From: Paracoccus bogoriensis
GTDB taxonomy: Bacteria > Pseudomonadota > Alphaproteobacteria > Rhodobacterales > Rhodobacteraceae
Length of the DNA stretch: 43,426 nucleotides
Direction of reading: 5' to 3'
Assembly: GCF_019431455.1 (NCBI RefSeq)
Contig: NZ_JAHYSR010000026.1
Coordinates: 1-43,426 of the forward strand
Shown here: positions 25,110 through 34,709 of the stretch, piece by piece
Layout: every line of letters starts with the position of its first letter
How positions within the stretch are numbered: position 1 is the stretch's first letter
The notes under the pieces: generated by a model
Databases searched by the model: none
Told to the model about the DNA's origin: nothing
Seen by the model: the letters and a program-made list of their open reading frames with translations, nothing else
Translations under genes and position numbers: made by a program

Positions 25110-26063
25110 ATGACGATGAAACCTTTCGCCCTGGCCACCGCGATGGCCGCCCTTCTGGCCGCAGGCCCGGCGCTGTCGCAGGATCTGCCGCCGCTGCTTC
25201 AAGGGCTGGACCTGGGCCGCCTCAGCGTCGAGACGAAACGCGACGGGCAGCGCGAATATGAAGGTCGCCTGCCCGACGGCACGGAAATCGAGGCACGGTT
25301 CGACCTTGCGGGCAACCTGGTCAAGCTTGAGGCCGATGACGGCAGCCTGCCCGCTGCCCTGGTCGAGGCCGCGCTGCCCGCGCCTGTTCGTGCCCATTCC
25401 GGCATGGCGTTTCTGGCCCGCGTGACCGAAATCAAGTTCGATCCCCGCCATCTGGAGATCGAGGGCCGCGATGCCGATGGCATCGAGATGAAGCTGCGGT
25501 TCGATCCTTCCTCGGCCCGTCTGATCGGTGCCGAGATCAAGCATGGTGCCCTGCCGCAGGCGCTTGTGGACGAGATCCTGCCTCCTGCCGTGCGCAATGC
25601 GGAAATCTTCGGCACCTTTGCCAGTCTGGGCAGCATCCGGGCCGAGGGCGACAGCTACGGTCTGCGGGGCCGCGACGGGTCGGGCGCGCGGATGCGGGCG
25701 CAGCTGGATGCCTCGGGCGCGGTTCTGCGCTTTCGCGGTGACGACGATGACGGCAATCCCCGTGCCCGGATGCATGACCGCATGAAAGAGCGGATGGAGC
25801 GGCGCGGCGACGAGGGTAGCCGCCGCGCGGGCGAGCATCGCGCCCCGATGGGCGGCCCGGCTGCTCCGATGATGGGCGGGGCAGCGGCGCCGATCGACAC
25901 GGTAGCCATCAATCGGCGCCTGTCTGAGGCAGGCTATGGCGACTTTGGCCTCTTGCAGCAACGCGGCCCGCGTCTGTCGCTTCAGGCAACCAATCCCGAT
26001 GGCGAGCCGGTGACGCTGGAACTGGACCCGACCGGAGAAATCCTGCGCGAGACCGCGCGCTGA
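25110..26063 (+). CDS. Secreted protein with PepSY-like repeats (hypothetical)
   Basis: A 317-residue exported protein with signal peptide MKPFALATAMAALLAAGPALS. The mature part contains repeating units of about 55-75 residues of the form helix, then strand pairs. Examples are the RREYEGRLPDGTEIEARFDLAGNLVKLE-type unit near residues 48-70, HLEIEGRDADGIEMKLRFD near 112-130, and SYGLRGRDGSGARMRAQLDASGAVLRF near 187-212, with a last one near 275-315. Each contains a (E/R)GR-D-G motif with a strand hairpin resembling PepSY folds. A charged, Met/Arg-rich linker (about 213-255) separates the last repeat. The start is ATG 25110, though ATG 25116 is possible. It is divergent from the PepSY-regulator-kinase operon and likely controlled by it. 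Confidence 0.75.
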   Translation: MTMKPFALATAMAALLAAGPALSQDLPPLLQGLDLGRLSVETKRDGQREYEGRLPDGTEIEARFDLAGNLVKLEADDGSLPAALVEAALPAPVRAHSGMAFLARVTEIKFDPRHLEIEGRDADGIEMKLRFDPSSARLIGAEIKHGALPQALVDEILPPAVRNAEIFGTFASLGSIRAEGDSYGLRGRDGSGARMRAQLDASGAVLRFRGDDDDGNPRARMHDRMKERMERRGDEGSRRAGEHRAPMGGPAAPMMGGAAAPIDTVAINRRLSEAGYGDFGLLQQRGPRLSLQATNPDGEPVTLELDPTGEILRETAR

Positions 26064-26089
26064 GCCAAACCGCATCGCAAGCCAGCCAG

Positions 26090-26119
26090 GGGCCGCGTTT
26101 TCGCGGCCCTTTCGCTTTT
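26090..26119 (+). terminator. Rho-independent terminator
   Basis: GGGCCGCG (26090-26097) and CGCGGCCC (26102-26109) form a perfect 8-bp stem with a TTTT loop, followed by TTTCGCTTTT. It ends the transcript of the PepSY-repeat gene. Confidence 0.85.
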
Positions 26120-26146
26120 GCGCGACGGATCAGCGAATTGCAGGCC

Positions 26147-26174
26147 TTGCGAAAACGGATTGACGGGCTAGCAT
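26147..26174 (+). promoter_or_regulatory. Candidate promoter of the polyamine-type ABC operon
   Basis: TTGCGA (26147-26152) and TAGCAT (26169-26174) with a 16-base spacer, about 93 bases before the binding-protein start. The match is moderate. Confidence 0.35.
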
Positions 26175-26266
26175 CGTGCCGGACCGGCTGCGGCCTGCAC
26201 TGTCACGCAAGTGTCGCGGGGCGGCGCTAGACAGCGGGACTGACCACAGACAGGAGGGTTCTTTCC

Positions 26267-27385
26267 ATGAATCGCATGAATCGTCGCAGCCTCTTGCGGG
26301 GTGCCGCCGCGACGGCCGGTGTCACCCTGGCCTCGCCCTATCTGGCGCGGCGCGCCATGGCGCAGGGTGCGGGCACGGTGAATATCTTCGCTTGGGCCGG
26401 CTATCTGAACGACGAGATCCTTGGCGCCTTCACCGAGGCCACCGGGATCACCACGAACTACACCCCCTATGGCACGAATGACGAACTGCTGAACCAGCTG
26501 CGCGCGAATAACGGCGCTGGCTTCGACCTGATCTGGCCGACCGTGGACCGCGTGCCGAACTATGTCGAATTCGGCCTGGTCCAGCCCATCGACGAATCGC
26601 GCATCGAGGTGGACCGCGTCCTGCCGAGCGCGTGGGAGAACTCGGTCAATCTGGGCGCCGTGGTGAACGGGGCGCGCTATCAGGTGCCGACCGACTGGGG
26701 CACCGAGGCCCTGGCCTTCGACCGCGAGCAGAACCCGCTGGAATACGGCACCGCCTCCTATGGCGATCTGTGGGCCGAGGGCGCGCAGGCAACCGTGCGC
26801 GGCCATTCCTCGCTGGTGGGCCTGGGCCTCTGGCTGGAGGCCGAAGGCCGTCTGCCCCGTCCGCTGCTGGATGCCTTCACCGATCCCGATGCGCAGGTCG
26901 AGATCTTCGACGTGATCCTGGCCGAGGCCATCGCCCGCAAGGGCAGCATCATCCAGTTCTGGTCGAACGAGAACGAGGCGCAGGCCGCCTTCCGGGTCAA
27001 CGGCGCCACGATCGGCCAGACCTGGGACAGCAGCGCCGCAGGTCTTGCGCGCGAGGGGCTGCCCATCGGCTTCATCGCGCCGCGCGAAGGCGCGCTGGCC
27101 TGGATGGAAGGCCTGTCGATCCCCTCGGGTGCCGAAAACCTGGATGAGGCCTATGCCTTCATCAACTGGTTCCTGACGCCGGAAGCTGGCGCGATGTATA
27201 CCAACGCGACCTCGATCAACTCGACCGCGGTGGGTTCCGACCAGCTGATCTCGGACGAGGCCAAGGCGTTCTTTGCCGCTGCCTATCCGGGCGATGCGCT
27301 CGAAAAGCTGTGGTGGTGGCCGATCCAGGAAAGCTGGTATATTACCAAGCGCAACGAATATCAGGACCGCTTCCTGTCGGCCTGA
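26267..27385 (+). CDS. Polyamine-type ABC transporter, periplasmic substrate-binding protein (PotD-like)
   Basis: A 372-residue binding protein. The N-terminus (MNRMNRRSLLRGAAATAGV) is a twin-arginine (Tat) signal peptide, with a probable cleavage site near RRAMAQGA. The mature part reads NIFAWAGYLNDEILGAFTEATG and LLNQLRANNGAGFDLIWPT, typical of spermidine/putrescine-binding family 1 proteins. The W-rich C-terminus (KLWWWPIQESWY) is also typical. GGAGG lies 9 bases before ATG 26267. The specific substrate (putrescine, spermidine or another cationic compound) cannot be fixed from sequence. A GC hairpin at 27407-27426 separates it from the ATPase gene. Confidence 0.92.
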   Translation: MNRMNRRSLLRGAAATAGVTLASPYLARRAMAQGAGTVNIFAWAGYLNDEILGAFTEATGITTNYTPYGTNDELLNQLRANNGAGFDLIWPTVDRVPNYVEFGLVQPIDESRIEVDRVLPSAWENSVNLGAVVNGARYQVPTDWGTEALAFDREQNPLEYGTASYGDLWAEGAQATVRGHSSLVGLGLWLEAEGRLPRPLLDAFTDPDAQVEIFDVILAEAIARKGSIIQFWSNENEAQAAFRVNGATIGQTWDSSAAGLAREGLPIGFIAPREGALAWMEGLSIPSGAENLDEAYAFINWFLTPEAGAMYTNATSINSTAVGSDQLISDEAKAFFAAAYPGDALEKLWWWPIQESWYITKRNEYQDRFLSA

Positions 27386-27406
27386 TCCCTGACAGCAAAC
27401 ACGACC

Positions 27407-27426
27407 GGGGCGGCGCAGGCCGCCCC
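27407..27426 (+). terminator. Attenuator-like hairpin after the ABC binding-protein gene
   Basis: GGGGCGGC (27407-27414) and GCCGCCCC (27419-27426) form an 8-bp stem with a GCAG loop, 20 bases after the stop. With no T run it may act as a partial terminator or mRNA 3' end stabiliser, giving more binding protein than membrane components. Confidence 0.55.
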
Positions 27427-27446
27427 CTTCACATGCAGGAGAGCCC

Positions 27447-28503
<1,057 letters not shown>

Positions 28504-28511
<8 letters not shown>

Positions 28512-29385
28512 TCTCTACGGCCGCTTCGGTCCCTGGCTTGCGACCGTCTTCCTGTCGCTGGTTTTCATCTGGCTGGCGGGGATGGTGCTGGCGCCGAACC
28601 TGATGATGATCGACTATGCGCTGCGCCCGAACCTGCCACCCGCCGCGATCGGTGGGCCGGATGACAGCTATTCGCTGGACAACATCCTCTATCTGGCGGG
28701 CGAGCCGACGCATCGCGCGATCTTCCTCAAGACGATCTGGGCCAGTGCGCTTGTGGCTCTGGTGACGTTTCTCGTCTGCTATCCGGTCGCTTACTGGATG
28801 GCACAACATGCGACGACCGGGCAGCTTTCGCTTGCGCTGCTGCTGATCATCATTCCCTTCTTCATCAACGAAGTCCTGCGGACGCTGGCCTGGTTCATCA
28901 TCCTGGCCTATCGCGGGCCGCTGAACGCGGTGCTGACCAATCTGGGGCTGATCGACGCGCCAATCCGCTGGCAGGGCGATGGCGGCGTGCTGGCGGCGAT
29001 GGTCTATGCCTATATCCTGTTCATGCTGTTGCCGATCTACAACGCCATCGAATCGCTGGAAAAAGCGCAGATCGAGGCTGCGCGCGACCTGGGCGCCTCG
29101 TCCTGGCGCATCCATACCCGCGTGGTGATCCCCCATGCCAAGGCGGGGATCGCCACGGGCTTCGTCTTCACCTTCATGCTGGCGGCGGGCAGCTATGTCG
29201 CGCCCGCTTTGCTGGGCAGTCCCGGCAGCCGCTGGTTCACCGAGATCATCTACAACTGGTTCTTCGAGGGCGGCGACTGGAACCGCGGCGCGGCCTATGC
29301 GCTGGTGCTGCTTGTGCTCTGCCTTGCCGTCGTTCTGATCACGCTGCGGATCGCGCGCGTCAATCTGGCGGATGTCGCGAAATGA
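28504..29385 (+). CDS. Polyamine-type ABC transporter permease 1 (PotB-like)
   Basis: A 293-residue permease with six hydrophobic segments, beginning with WLATVFLSLVFIWLAGMVLAP. The cytoplasmic coupling loop carries the EAA motif AQIEAARDLGASSWRIHTRVVIPHAKAG-type pattern (split here by the reader limit; around residues 187-215). The ATG at 28504 was chosen because it is the first in-frame ATG after the ATPase and sits in the 8-base overlap. Its stop overlaps the second permease by ATGA (29382-29385). Confidence 0.93.
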
Positions 29386-30185
29386 GCGTGGCAGACCGGA
29401 TCTTCAGGGGGCTGTTCGTCCTCTATCTCGCGGCCTTTGCGCTGTATCTCTTTGCGCCGCTGATCATCATGAGTGCGGCAGCCTTCAACGAAAGCCGCTT
29501 TCCGACCGTGATCCCGTGGCAGGGCACCACGACCGACTGGTTCGGCGCGATGTCGGCCGACCGCGCAATGTGGCGATCGCTGTGGACCTCGGTTCTGGTG
29601 GCGGCTTGCGTGGTGATCGTGGTGGTGCCGGTGGGGACGGCGGCGGCCCTGGTGCTGACCTCGCTTCATGCGCGGGCGCGCAGCTTCGCCTATGCGGTCA
29701 TGGTCTCGCCCCTGCTGACGCCGGGCGTCGTCATCGGGATCTCGACGCTGATCCTGTGGCGCCAGCTTGGCGTGGGCGGAGGCGTGTTTCTGATCGTGCT
29801 GGCGCAATCGACCTTTATCATCTGCTACGTCATGCTGATGGTAACGGCGCGTCTGCAACGCTTCGACCGCACGCAGGAAGAGGCCGCGCTTGGCCTTGGC
29901 GCCTCGCGCGGGATGGTGTTCCGGCGCGTGACCCTGCCTTTCCTCAAACCCGCGCTGCTGGCTTCGGGCGGCCTGGCGGTGCTGCAATCCATCGAGAACT
30001 ACAACACGACGCTGTTCGTGCGTGGCTTCGAGACGCCGCTGACCGTGTTCATCGCCACCAAGGTCCGCACCGGGCTGACGCCCGCCGTGAACGCACTGGC
30101 GCTGGTCATCATCGTTGCGACCGTGCTGGGCGCCATCGCCTATGAGGTTGCCCGCCGTCGTCAGGCCGCCCGTCCGCGCGCCTGA
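29382..30185 (+). CDS. Polyamine-type ABC transporter permease 2 (PotC-like)
   Basis: A 267-residue permease with about six membrane helices. The EAA loop reads EEAALGLGASRGMVFRRVTLP. Helices include VLYLAAFALYLFAPLIIMSAA and LWTSVLVAACVVIVVVPVG. It starts at the ATGA overlap with permease 1 and closes the four-gene importer operon. Together the four products make a complete type I ABC importer. Confidence 0.93.
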   Translation: MSVADRIFRGLFVLYLAAFALYLFAPLIIMSAAAFNESRFPTVIPWQGTTTDWFGAMSADRAMWRSLWTSVLVAACVVIVVVPVGTAAALVLTSLHARARSFAYAVMVSPLLTPGVVIGISTLILWRQLGVGGGVFLIVLAQSTFIICYVMLMVTARLQRFDRTQEEAALGLGASRGMVFRRVTLPFLKPALLASGGLAVLQSIENYNTTLFVRGFETPLTVFIATKVRTGLTPAVNALALVIIVATVLGAIAYEVARRRQAARPRA

Positions 30186-30242
30186 AGGCTTGCCCGGCGG
30201 CGCGTGGCGCGCAATCATGGCGCAGGGATGACGGAAGGCTTG

Positions 30243-32084
30243 ATGACGCGCGGCGGTCACAGACGATGGGGGCGGCGGCTTGCGCTGACCGGGGCGGTCC
30301 TGGCGCTGGCGGCGCTGGTTTTGACCGTGGGCGCAGATCAGCTTGGCCGCGCCTTCATCACGGCTTCGGTTCCGCAGGGCGAGAACGTGCTGCGCCTGTC
30401 GCTGTCCGGCCTGCGCGGCGAGCTGGCGCGCTATGAACGCCTGCCGGAACTGATTGCCCAGGAACAAGTGCTGGCCGATGCCCTGGCCGATGATGCGCCG
30501 CGTGCGCAGATCGCGGCGGCGAACCTCTATCTGCGGCATGTGAACCGGATGATGGGCCTGTCGGACAGCTACATCATGCGGCTTGACGGCACGACCATCG
30601 CGGCCAGCAACTTCAACGACGATGTCAGCTTCGTCGGTCAGAACTTCGCCTACAGACCTTATTTCAGCGACGCCGCCAATGGCGGCAAGGGGCGGTTCTT
30701 TGCACTTGGCACCACCTCGGGCAAGCGGGGCTATTACTTCGGCGCGCCGGTGCGCGACCGGGGGCGGATCGTGGGCGTTCTGGCACTCAAGGTCGATGTG
30801 GACGCGATCGAGGACAGTTGGCGGGCCGCCGAATACGAGATCATCGTCACCGATGCCGAGGGCGTCGTCTTTCTGGCCAGCCGCCGCGATTGGCATTTCC
30901 GCGCGTTCTCGGCGCTGTCGCCCTCGGCCCGGATGCGGGTCGAAGAGACGCGGCGCTACGACAATCAGCCGCTGGAGCCCTTGCCGCTGCAGAAGCTGGG
31001 CTGGGTCGGCAGCCACCGCCTGATGCGGCTGGCCCTGCCCGAGGGAATGCGCGAATTCGTCGTCATCTCGGAACCCATGCCCGAGGCCGACTGGACGGTG
31101 CAAGTCCTGCTGGACACGGCGCCGGCCTATCGGCAGGCTTTCTGGGCATTGGTCGGGGCGCTGCTGCTGCTGGGTCTCAGCGTGGCGGGGTTGTTTGCGC
31201 TGGCGCAGCGCCGCGCGCGGCAGCGCGAGCGGTTGCAATTGCAGCGCGAGGCGCAGAGCCAGCTTGAGACCCGCGTGGCCGAACGCACCCGCGAACTGGC
31301 CGCGCTGAACACCCGCCTCGAGGCCGAGGTGTCCGAGCGCCGCGCCACCGAGGAGGAACTGCGCCGCACACAGCGGCATCTGGTGCAATCGGCCAAGCTG
31401 GCAGCGCTTGGCCAGATGTCGGCGGCCTTGTCGCATGAGCTGAACCAGCCGCTTGGCGCGGTCCGCAACTTCGCCTCGAACGCGCAGAGGCTGCTGGACC
31501 GGGGTCGCGTGCCCGAGGCGCGCGAGAATATCGGCCGCATCATCGGCCTGACCGACCGCATGACCGAAATCGGCCGCACCCTGCGCAACTTTGCCCGCAA
31601 GCCCAATTCGCAACTGGCGGTGATCGACCTGAGGGACGTGCTGCGCGACGCGCTGGAGGTGATCGCCTGGCGCATGGGCAAGAACCCGACCCGGATCGAG
31701 ACCGACCTGCCCGAGGGCCCGATCCTGGTGCGCGCAGGTGCCGTGCGGTTTCAGCAGGTCGTCGTCAATCTGCTGTCGAACGCGCTGGACGCGCTGGAGG
31801 GGCAGCAGGATGGCGTCATCCGCATCGCCCTGCGCGAGGCGGGCGACCGGCTGATCCTGGAGGTTTCCGATAACGGGCCGGGCATTCCTGCGGGGCTTGA
31901 GGAACGTATCTTCGACCCGTTCTTCTCGACCAAGGGTGTCGGCGCGGGCCTTGGTCTTGGCCTGTCAATTTCCTTCAACATCATCAAGGATTTCGGGGGA
32001 GAACTTCGGGTGCTGCGGCAGGCGCGCGGGGCCTGTCTCCAGATCGACCTGCCGCGCCTTTCGGCCAACGAGGCCGTCGCATGA
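30243..32084 (+). CDS. dctB: DctB-type sensor histidine kinase
   Basis: A 613-residue membrane kinase. Two membrane helices (about 12-30 and 298-322) enclose a periplasmic double-Cache-type sensor with FRAFxALSP- and YFGAPVRDRGRIVGVLALK-like segments, as in DctB dicarboxylate sensors. A coiled coil follows (QLETRVAERTRELAALNTRL region). The phosphoacceptor box is SHELNQPLGAVRNFASNAQ (H398). The ATPase domain has NLLSNALDAL, DNGPGIP and GAGLGLGLSISFNI. The start was set at ATG 30243 (AAGG five bases upstream); 30228 is an alternative. It overlaps the dctD gene by ATGA (32081-32084). A C4-dicarboxylate or related carboxylate signal is expected from the family. Confidence 0.9.
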   Translation: MTRGGHRRWGRRLALTGAVLALAALVLTVGADQLGRAFITASVPQGENVLRLSLSGLRGELARYERLPELIAQEQVLADALADDAPRAQIAAANLYLRHVNRMMGLSDSYIMRLDGTTIAASNFNDDVSFVGQNFAYRPYFSDAANGGKGRFFALGTTSGKRGYYFGAPVRDRGRIVGVLALKVDVDAIEDSWRAAEYEIIVTDAEGVVFLASRRDWHFRAFSALSPSARMRVEETRRYDNQPLEPLPLQKLGWVGSHRLMRLALPEGMREFVVISEPMPEADWTVQVLLDTAPAYRQAFWALVGALLLLGLSVAGLFALAQRRARQRERLQLQREAQSQLETRVAERTRELAALNTRLEAEVSERRATEEELRRTQRHLVQSAKLAALGQMSAALSHELNQPLGAVRNFASNAQRLLDRGRVPEARENIGRIIGLTDRMTEIGRTLRNFARKPNSQLAVIDLRDVLRDALEVIAWRMGKNPTRIETDLPEGPILVRAGAVRFQQVVVNLLSNALDALEGQQDGVIRIALREAGDRLILEVSDNGPGIPAGLEERIFDPFFSTKGVGAGLGLGLSISFNIIKDFGGELRVLRQARGACLQIDLPRLSANEAVA

Positions 32085-33436
32085 GCCGGGGCCGCATCCT
32101 GCTGGTCGATGACGAAGAGGACATGCGCCTGTCCACCGCGCAGGCCCTCGACCTTGACGGGTTCGAGATCGAGGCCCTGCCCGACGCGCAATCGGCGCTG
32201 GACCGGGTGGGCTTCGGCTTTGACGGCATCGTCATCACCGACATCCGGATGCCCGGCATGGACGGGCTGACCCTGATGAACCGCATCCGCGAGATCGACG
32301 CCGAGATCCCGGTGATCCTGCTGACCGGGCATGGCGACATCCAGCTTGCCGTCCGCGCCATGCGCGAGGGGGCGCATGACTTCATCGAAAAGCCCTTCGA
32401 TACCGGGCAATTGTCCAAGATCGTGGACAGGGCGCTGGAATATCGCCGCGTCGTTCTGGAAAACCGCGTCCTGAGGGCGGCGGCAGGTCAGGCCGACGAT
32501 CTGGAATTGCGGCTGGTCGGCCGCTCGAACGTGATGGTCGATCTGCGCCGCCGCCTGCGCACCATCGGCCCGACCGAAGCCGACGTGCTGATCGTGGGCG
32601 AGACCGGCACCGGCAAGGAGGTCGTGGCCCGCGCGCTGCATGATCTGTCGCCCCGCGCCCGCAAGCCCTTCATCGCCATCGACTGCGCGGCCTTGCCCGC
32701 CGCGCTGATCGAATCCGAATTGTTCGGCCATGAGGCAGGCGCCTTTCCCGGCGCGCTGCGGGCACGTTATGGCAAGTTCGAACATGCCCGCGGCGGAACC
32801 ATCCTTCTGGACGAGATCGGTTCGATGCCCTGGGAGATGCAGGGCAAGCTGTTGCGGGTCGTGCAGGACCGCGTCATCTCGCCCCTGGGCGCCAACGAGA
32901 ACCGGGCACTGGACGTGCGCTTCATCGCCACCTCGCGGCGCCCGCTGGAGGACGAGGTCGCGGCGGGGCGGTTCCGGGCGGACCTGCTCTATCGGCTGAA
33001 TGTCGTGACGCTGAACGTGCCGCCTTTGTCGGCCCGGCGCGAGGATGTGCAGCTTCTGTTCATCAAGCTGGTGCAGGAGGCGGCCGCCCGCCATCGCCGT
33101 GTGCCTGTTCCGGTGCCGCCGCAATTGCTGGCCGAAATCGCGGAACGCGACTGGCCCGGCAATGTCCGCGAATTGCGCAACGCCGCCGACCGCCACGCGC
33201 TTGGCATCGCCCTGCAGCCCGCCGAGAAGCCCGCCCCCGAGCAGATGCGCCTGGCCCATCGCGTCGCCGCCTTCGAGCGCGATCTGATCGTGGCGACGCT
33301 GGCGGCCCATCGCGGCAGGCTGAAGCCGGTCTATGAAACACTCGGCCTGTCGCGCAAATCGCTTTACGAAAAGATGCAGAAATACCGCATCGACAAGACC
33401 CACTATGTCGATGCAGCCGAGGATGACAGCCCCTGA
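32081..33436 (+). CDS. dctD: DctD-type response regulator with AAA+ domain (GAFPGA variant)
   Basis: A 451-residue regulator. Receiver domain residues 1-120 include D54 in ITDIRMPGMDG. The AAA+ domain has Walker A GETGTGKE (172-179), Walker B GGTILLDEIG and the Arg-finger region FRADLLYRLNV. A Fis-type helix-turn-helix closes it (LKPVYETLGLSRKSLYEKM). In sigma-54 activators the loop that touches sigma-54 is GAFTGA; here it is GAFPGA (220-225, Pro codon 32747-32749). It is cotranscribed with dctB and precedes the TRAP genes, which are its likely targets. Confidence 0.9.
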   Translation: MSRGRILLVDDEEDMRLSTAQALDLDGFEIEALPDAQSALDRVGFGFDGIVITDIRMPGMDGLTLMNRIREIDAEIPVILLTGHGDIQLAVRAMREGAHDFIEKPFDTGQLSKIVDRALEYRRVVLENRVLRAAAGQADDLELRLVGRSNVMVDLRRRLRTIGPTEADVLIVGETGTGKEVVARALHDLSPRARKPFIAIDCAALPAALIESELFGHEAGAFPGALRARYGKFEHARGGTILLDEIGSMPWEMQGKLLRVVQDRVISPLGANENRALDVRFIATSRRPLEDEVAAGRFRADLLYRLNVVTLNVPPLSARREDVQLLFIKLVQEAAARHRRVPVPVPPQLLAEIAERDWPGNVRELRNAADRHALGIALQPAEKPAPEQMRLAHRVAAFERDLIVATLAAHRGRLKPVYETLGLSRKSLYEKMQKYRIDKTHYVDAAEDDSP

Positions 33437-33446
33437 TGTAGGGATT

Positions 33447-33487
33447 TCCACCCATCGACCGGCGCGGATGTTACCAAATCCACCCAT
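33447..33487 (+). promoter_or_regulatory. Direct repeat TCCACCCAT upstream of the TRAP binding-protein gene
   Basis: TCCACCCAT occurs at 33447-33455 and 33479-33487, 32 bases apart (about three helical turns), just after the dctD stop and about 135 bases before the TAXI gene. It is a candidate binding site for the adjacent regulator. No exact sigma-54 -24/-12 element was found in 33437-33620. Confidence 0.35.
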
Positions 33488-33620
33488 AAACGCGCTGAAA
33501 AGGTCGATTATTTCCGGTCTGGCCGCATGGCGGAATTGCGCCAGACGCATGGCAGCCGCTAGCTGGGCGCGTTTTCGGGGAGGGCAAAGCGCCTCGCCCC
33601 TTTTCCATTGGGAGGATCTC

Positions 33621-34595
33621 ATGCGTTTGACCACTGCCGCCGTTGCGGCCGCCGCCGCCCTTGCCCTGTCGCCCGCCTTCGCTCAGGAGGACCGTTCGGA
33701 CTGGCCTTCGAGCCTGACGATCGGCACGGCCAGCCAGGGTGGCACCTATTTCATCTATGGCACCGGTCTGGCGGGGCTCATCACCCAGAACCTGGGCATC
33801 AATGCCTCGGCCGAGGTGACGGGCGGGCCGGTGCAGAATGCAACCCTGGTCGAGACGGGCGACCACCAGATCGGTCTGGTGACGATGGGCCCGGCCTACG
33901 AAGCCTGGACCGGCAACAGCGAATTGGCGCCGGGCGTCGAACATTCCTCGATGCGCGCGCTCTTCCCGATGTATCAGACCCCGTTCGAGGCGGTGGCGCT
34001 GCAATCCTCGGGCATCGCCGACGTGATGGACATGAACGGCAAGCGCGTCTCGGTCGGCCCGGCGGGCGGCACCGCGGCGACCTACTGGCCGCGTTTCTTC
34101 GAGGTGCTGGGCGTTCAGGCCAATATCAGCTATTCGGGCGCCAATGACGCAACCAGCCAGGTCAAGGACGGGCTGATCGACGCCTTCGCCTTTGCCGCCG
34201 GCGTGCCGATCAGCGCCTTCGCCCAGATCGCGGCGGAAAACCCCGTCAACATCTTCGGCTTCACCGAGGAGCAGCGCGACCGGATCCTGGAAGCGCTGCC
34301 GGAAGTCTCGGCCTTTGACGTGCCGGGCGGCCTGTATCAGGGGTTCCCCGACGGGCACCTGACGGTTGCCATGTGGAACTTTGCCATCGTGCATGAGGAC
34401 ATGCCCGAAAGCCTCGCCTACGAGATCACCAAGCTGGTGATGGAGAACAACGAGGCGATGATGCAGATCCATGCCACTGCCGCCGAGACCCTGCCCGAGA
34501 ATGCGGCTCAGAACACCTTCCTGCCCTATCATCCCGGCGCGCTGCGCTATTTCGACGAAAAGGGCATCGAGATCCCGGCCGAACTGCGCGGCTGA
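33621..34595 (+). CDS. TAXI-family TRAP transporter substrate-binding protein
   Basis: A 324-residue periplasmic protein. The signal peptide is MRLTTAAVAAAAALALSPAFA. The mature start LTIGTASQGGTYFIYGTGLA is the hallmark of TAXI (TRAP-associated extracytoplasmic immunogenic) binding proteins, followed by TGGPVQNATLVETGDHQIGL and KRVSVGPAGGTAATY. GGGAGG lies 5 bases before ATG 33621. The natural ligands of TAXI proteins are mostly carboxylates such as 2-oxoglutarate or glutamate; the ligand here is unknown. A hairpin at 34612-34639 separates it from the membrane subunit. Confidence 0.93.
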   Translation: MRLTTAAVAAAAALALSPAFAQEDRSDWPSSLTIGTASQGGTYFIYGTGLAGLITQNLGINASAEVTGGPVQNATLVETGDHQIGLVTMGPAYEAWTGNSELAPGVEHSSMRALFPMYQTPFEAVALQSSGIADVMDMNGKRVSVGPAGGTAATYWPRFFEVLGVQANISYSGANDATSQVKDGLIDAFAFAAGVPISAFAQIAAENPVNIFGFTEEQRDRILEALPEVSAFDVPGGLYQGFPDGHLTVAMWNFAIVHEDMPESLAYEITKLVMENNEAMMQIHATAAETLPENAAQNTFLPYHPGALRYFDEKGIEIPAELRG

Positions 34596-34611
34596 TCGCG
34601 ACAAGACCTTG

Positions 34612-34639
34612 CCGGAGGCCCCGTTTGGCGGGCCTCTGG
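34612..34639 (+). terminator. Attenuator-like hairpin after the TAXI gene
   Basis: CCGGAGGCCC (34612-34621) pairs with GGGCCTCTGG (34630-34639), including one G-T wobble, around an 8-base loop, 16 bases after the TAXI stop. It lacks a T run. As in the ABC operon, it may let the binding protein outnumber the membrane subunit. Confidence 0.55.
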
Positions 34640-34709
34640 TCCGTTCCAATCCTTGAACGGCCCGGCTGCGGTCAACCGATCGCGCGCCCGCGCCGACGGA
34701 GACCCCGAC

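Noticed and set aside
29295..31613. A 772-codon minus-strand open frame opposite the ABC permease and dctB
   Set aside because: It is antisense to proteins with clear motifs, has no recognisable domain and no ribosome site.
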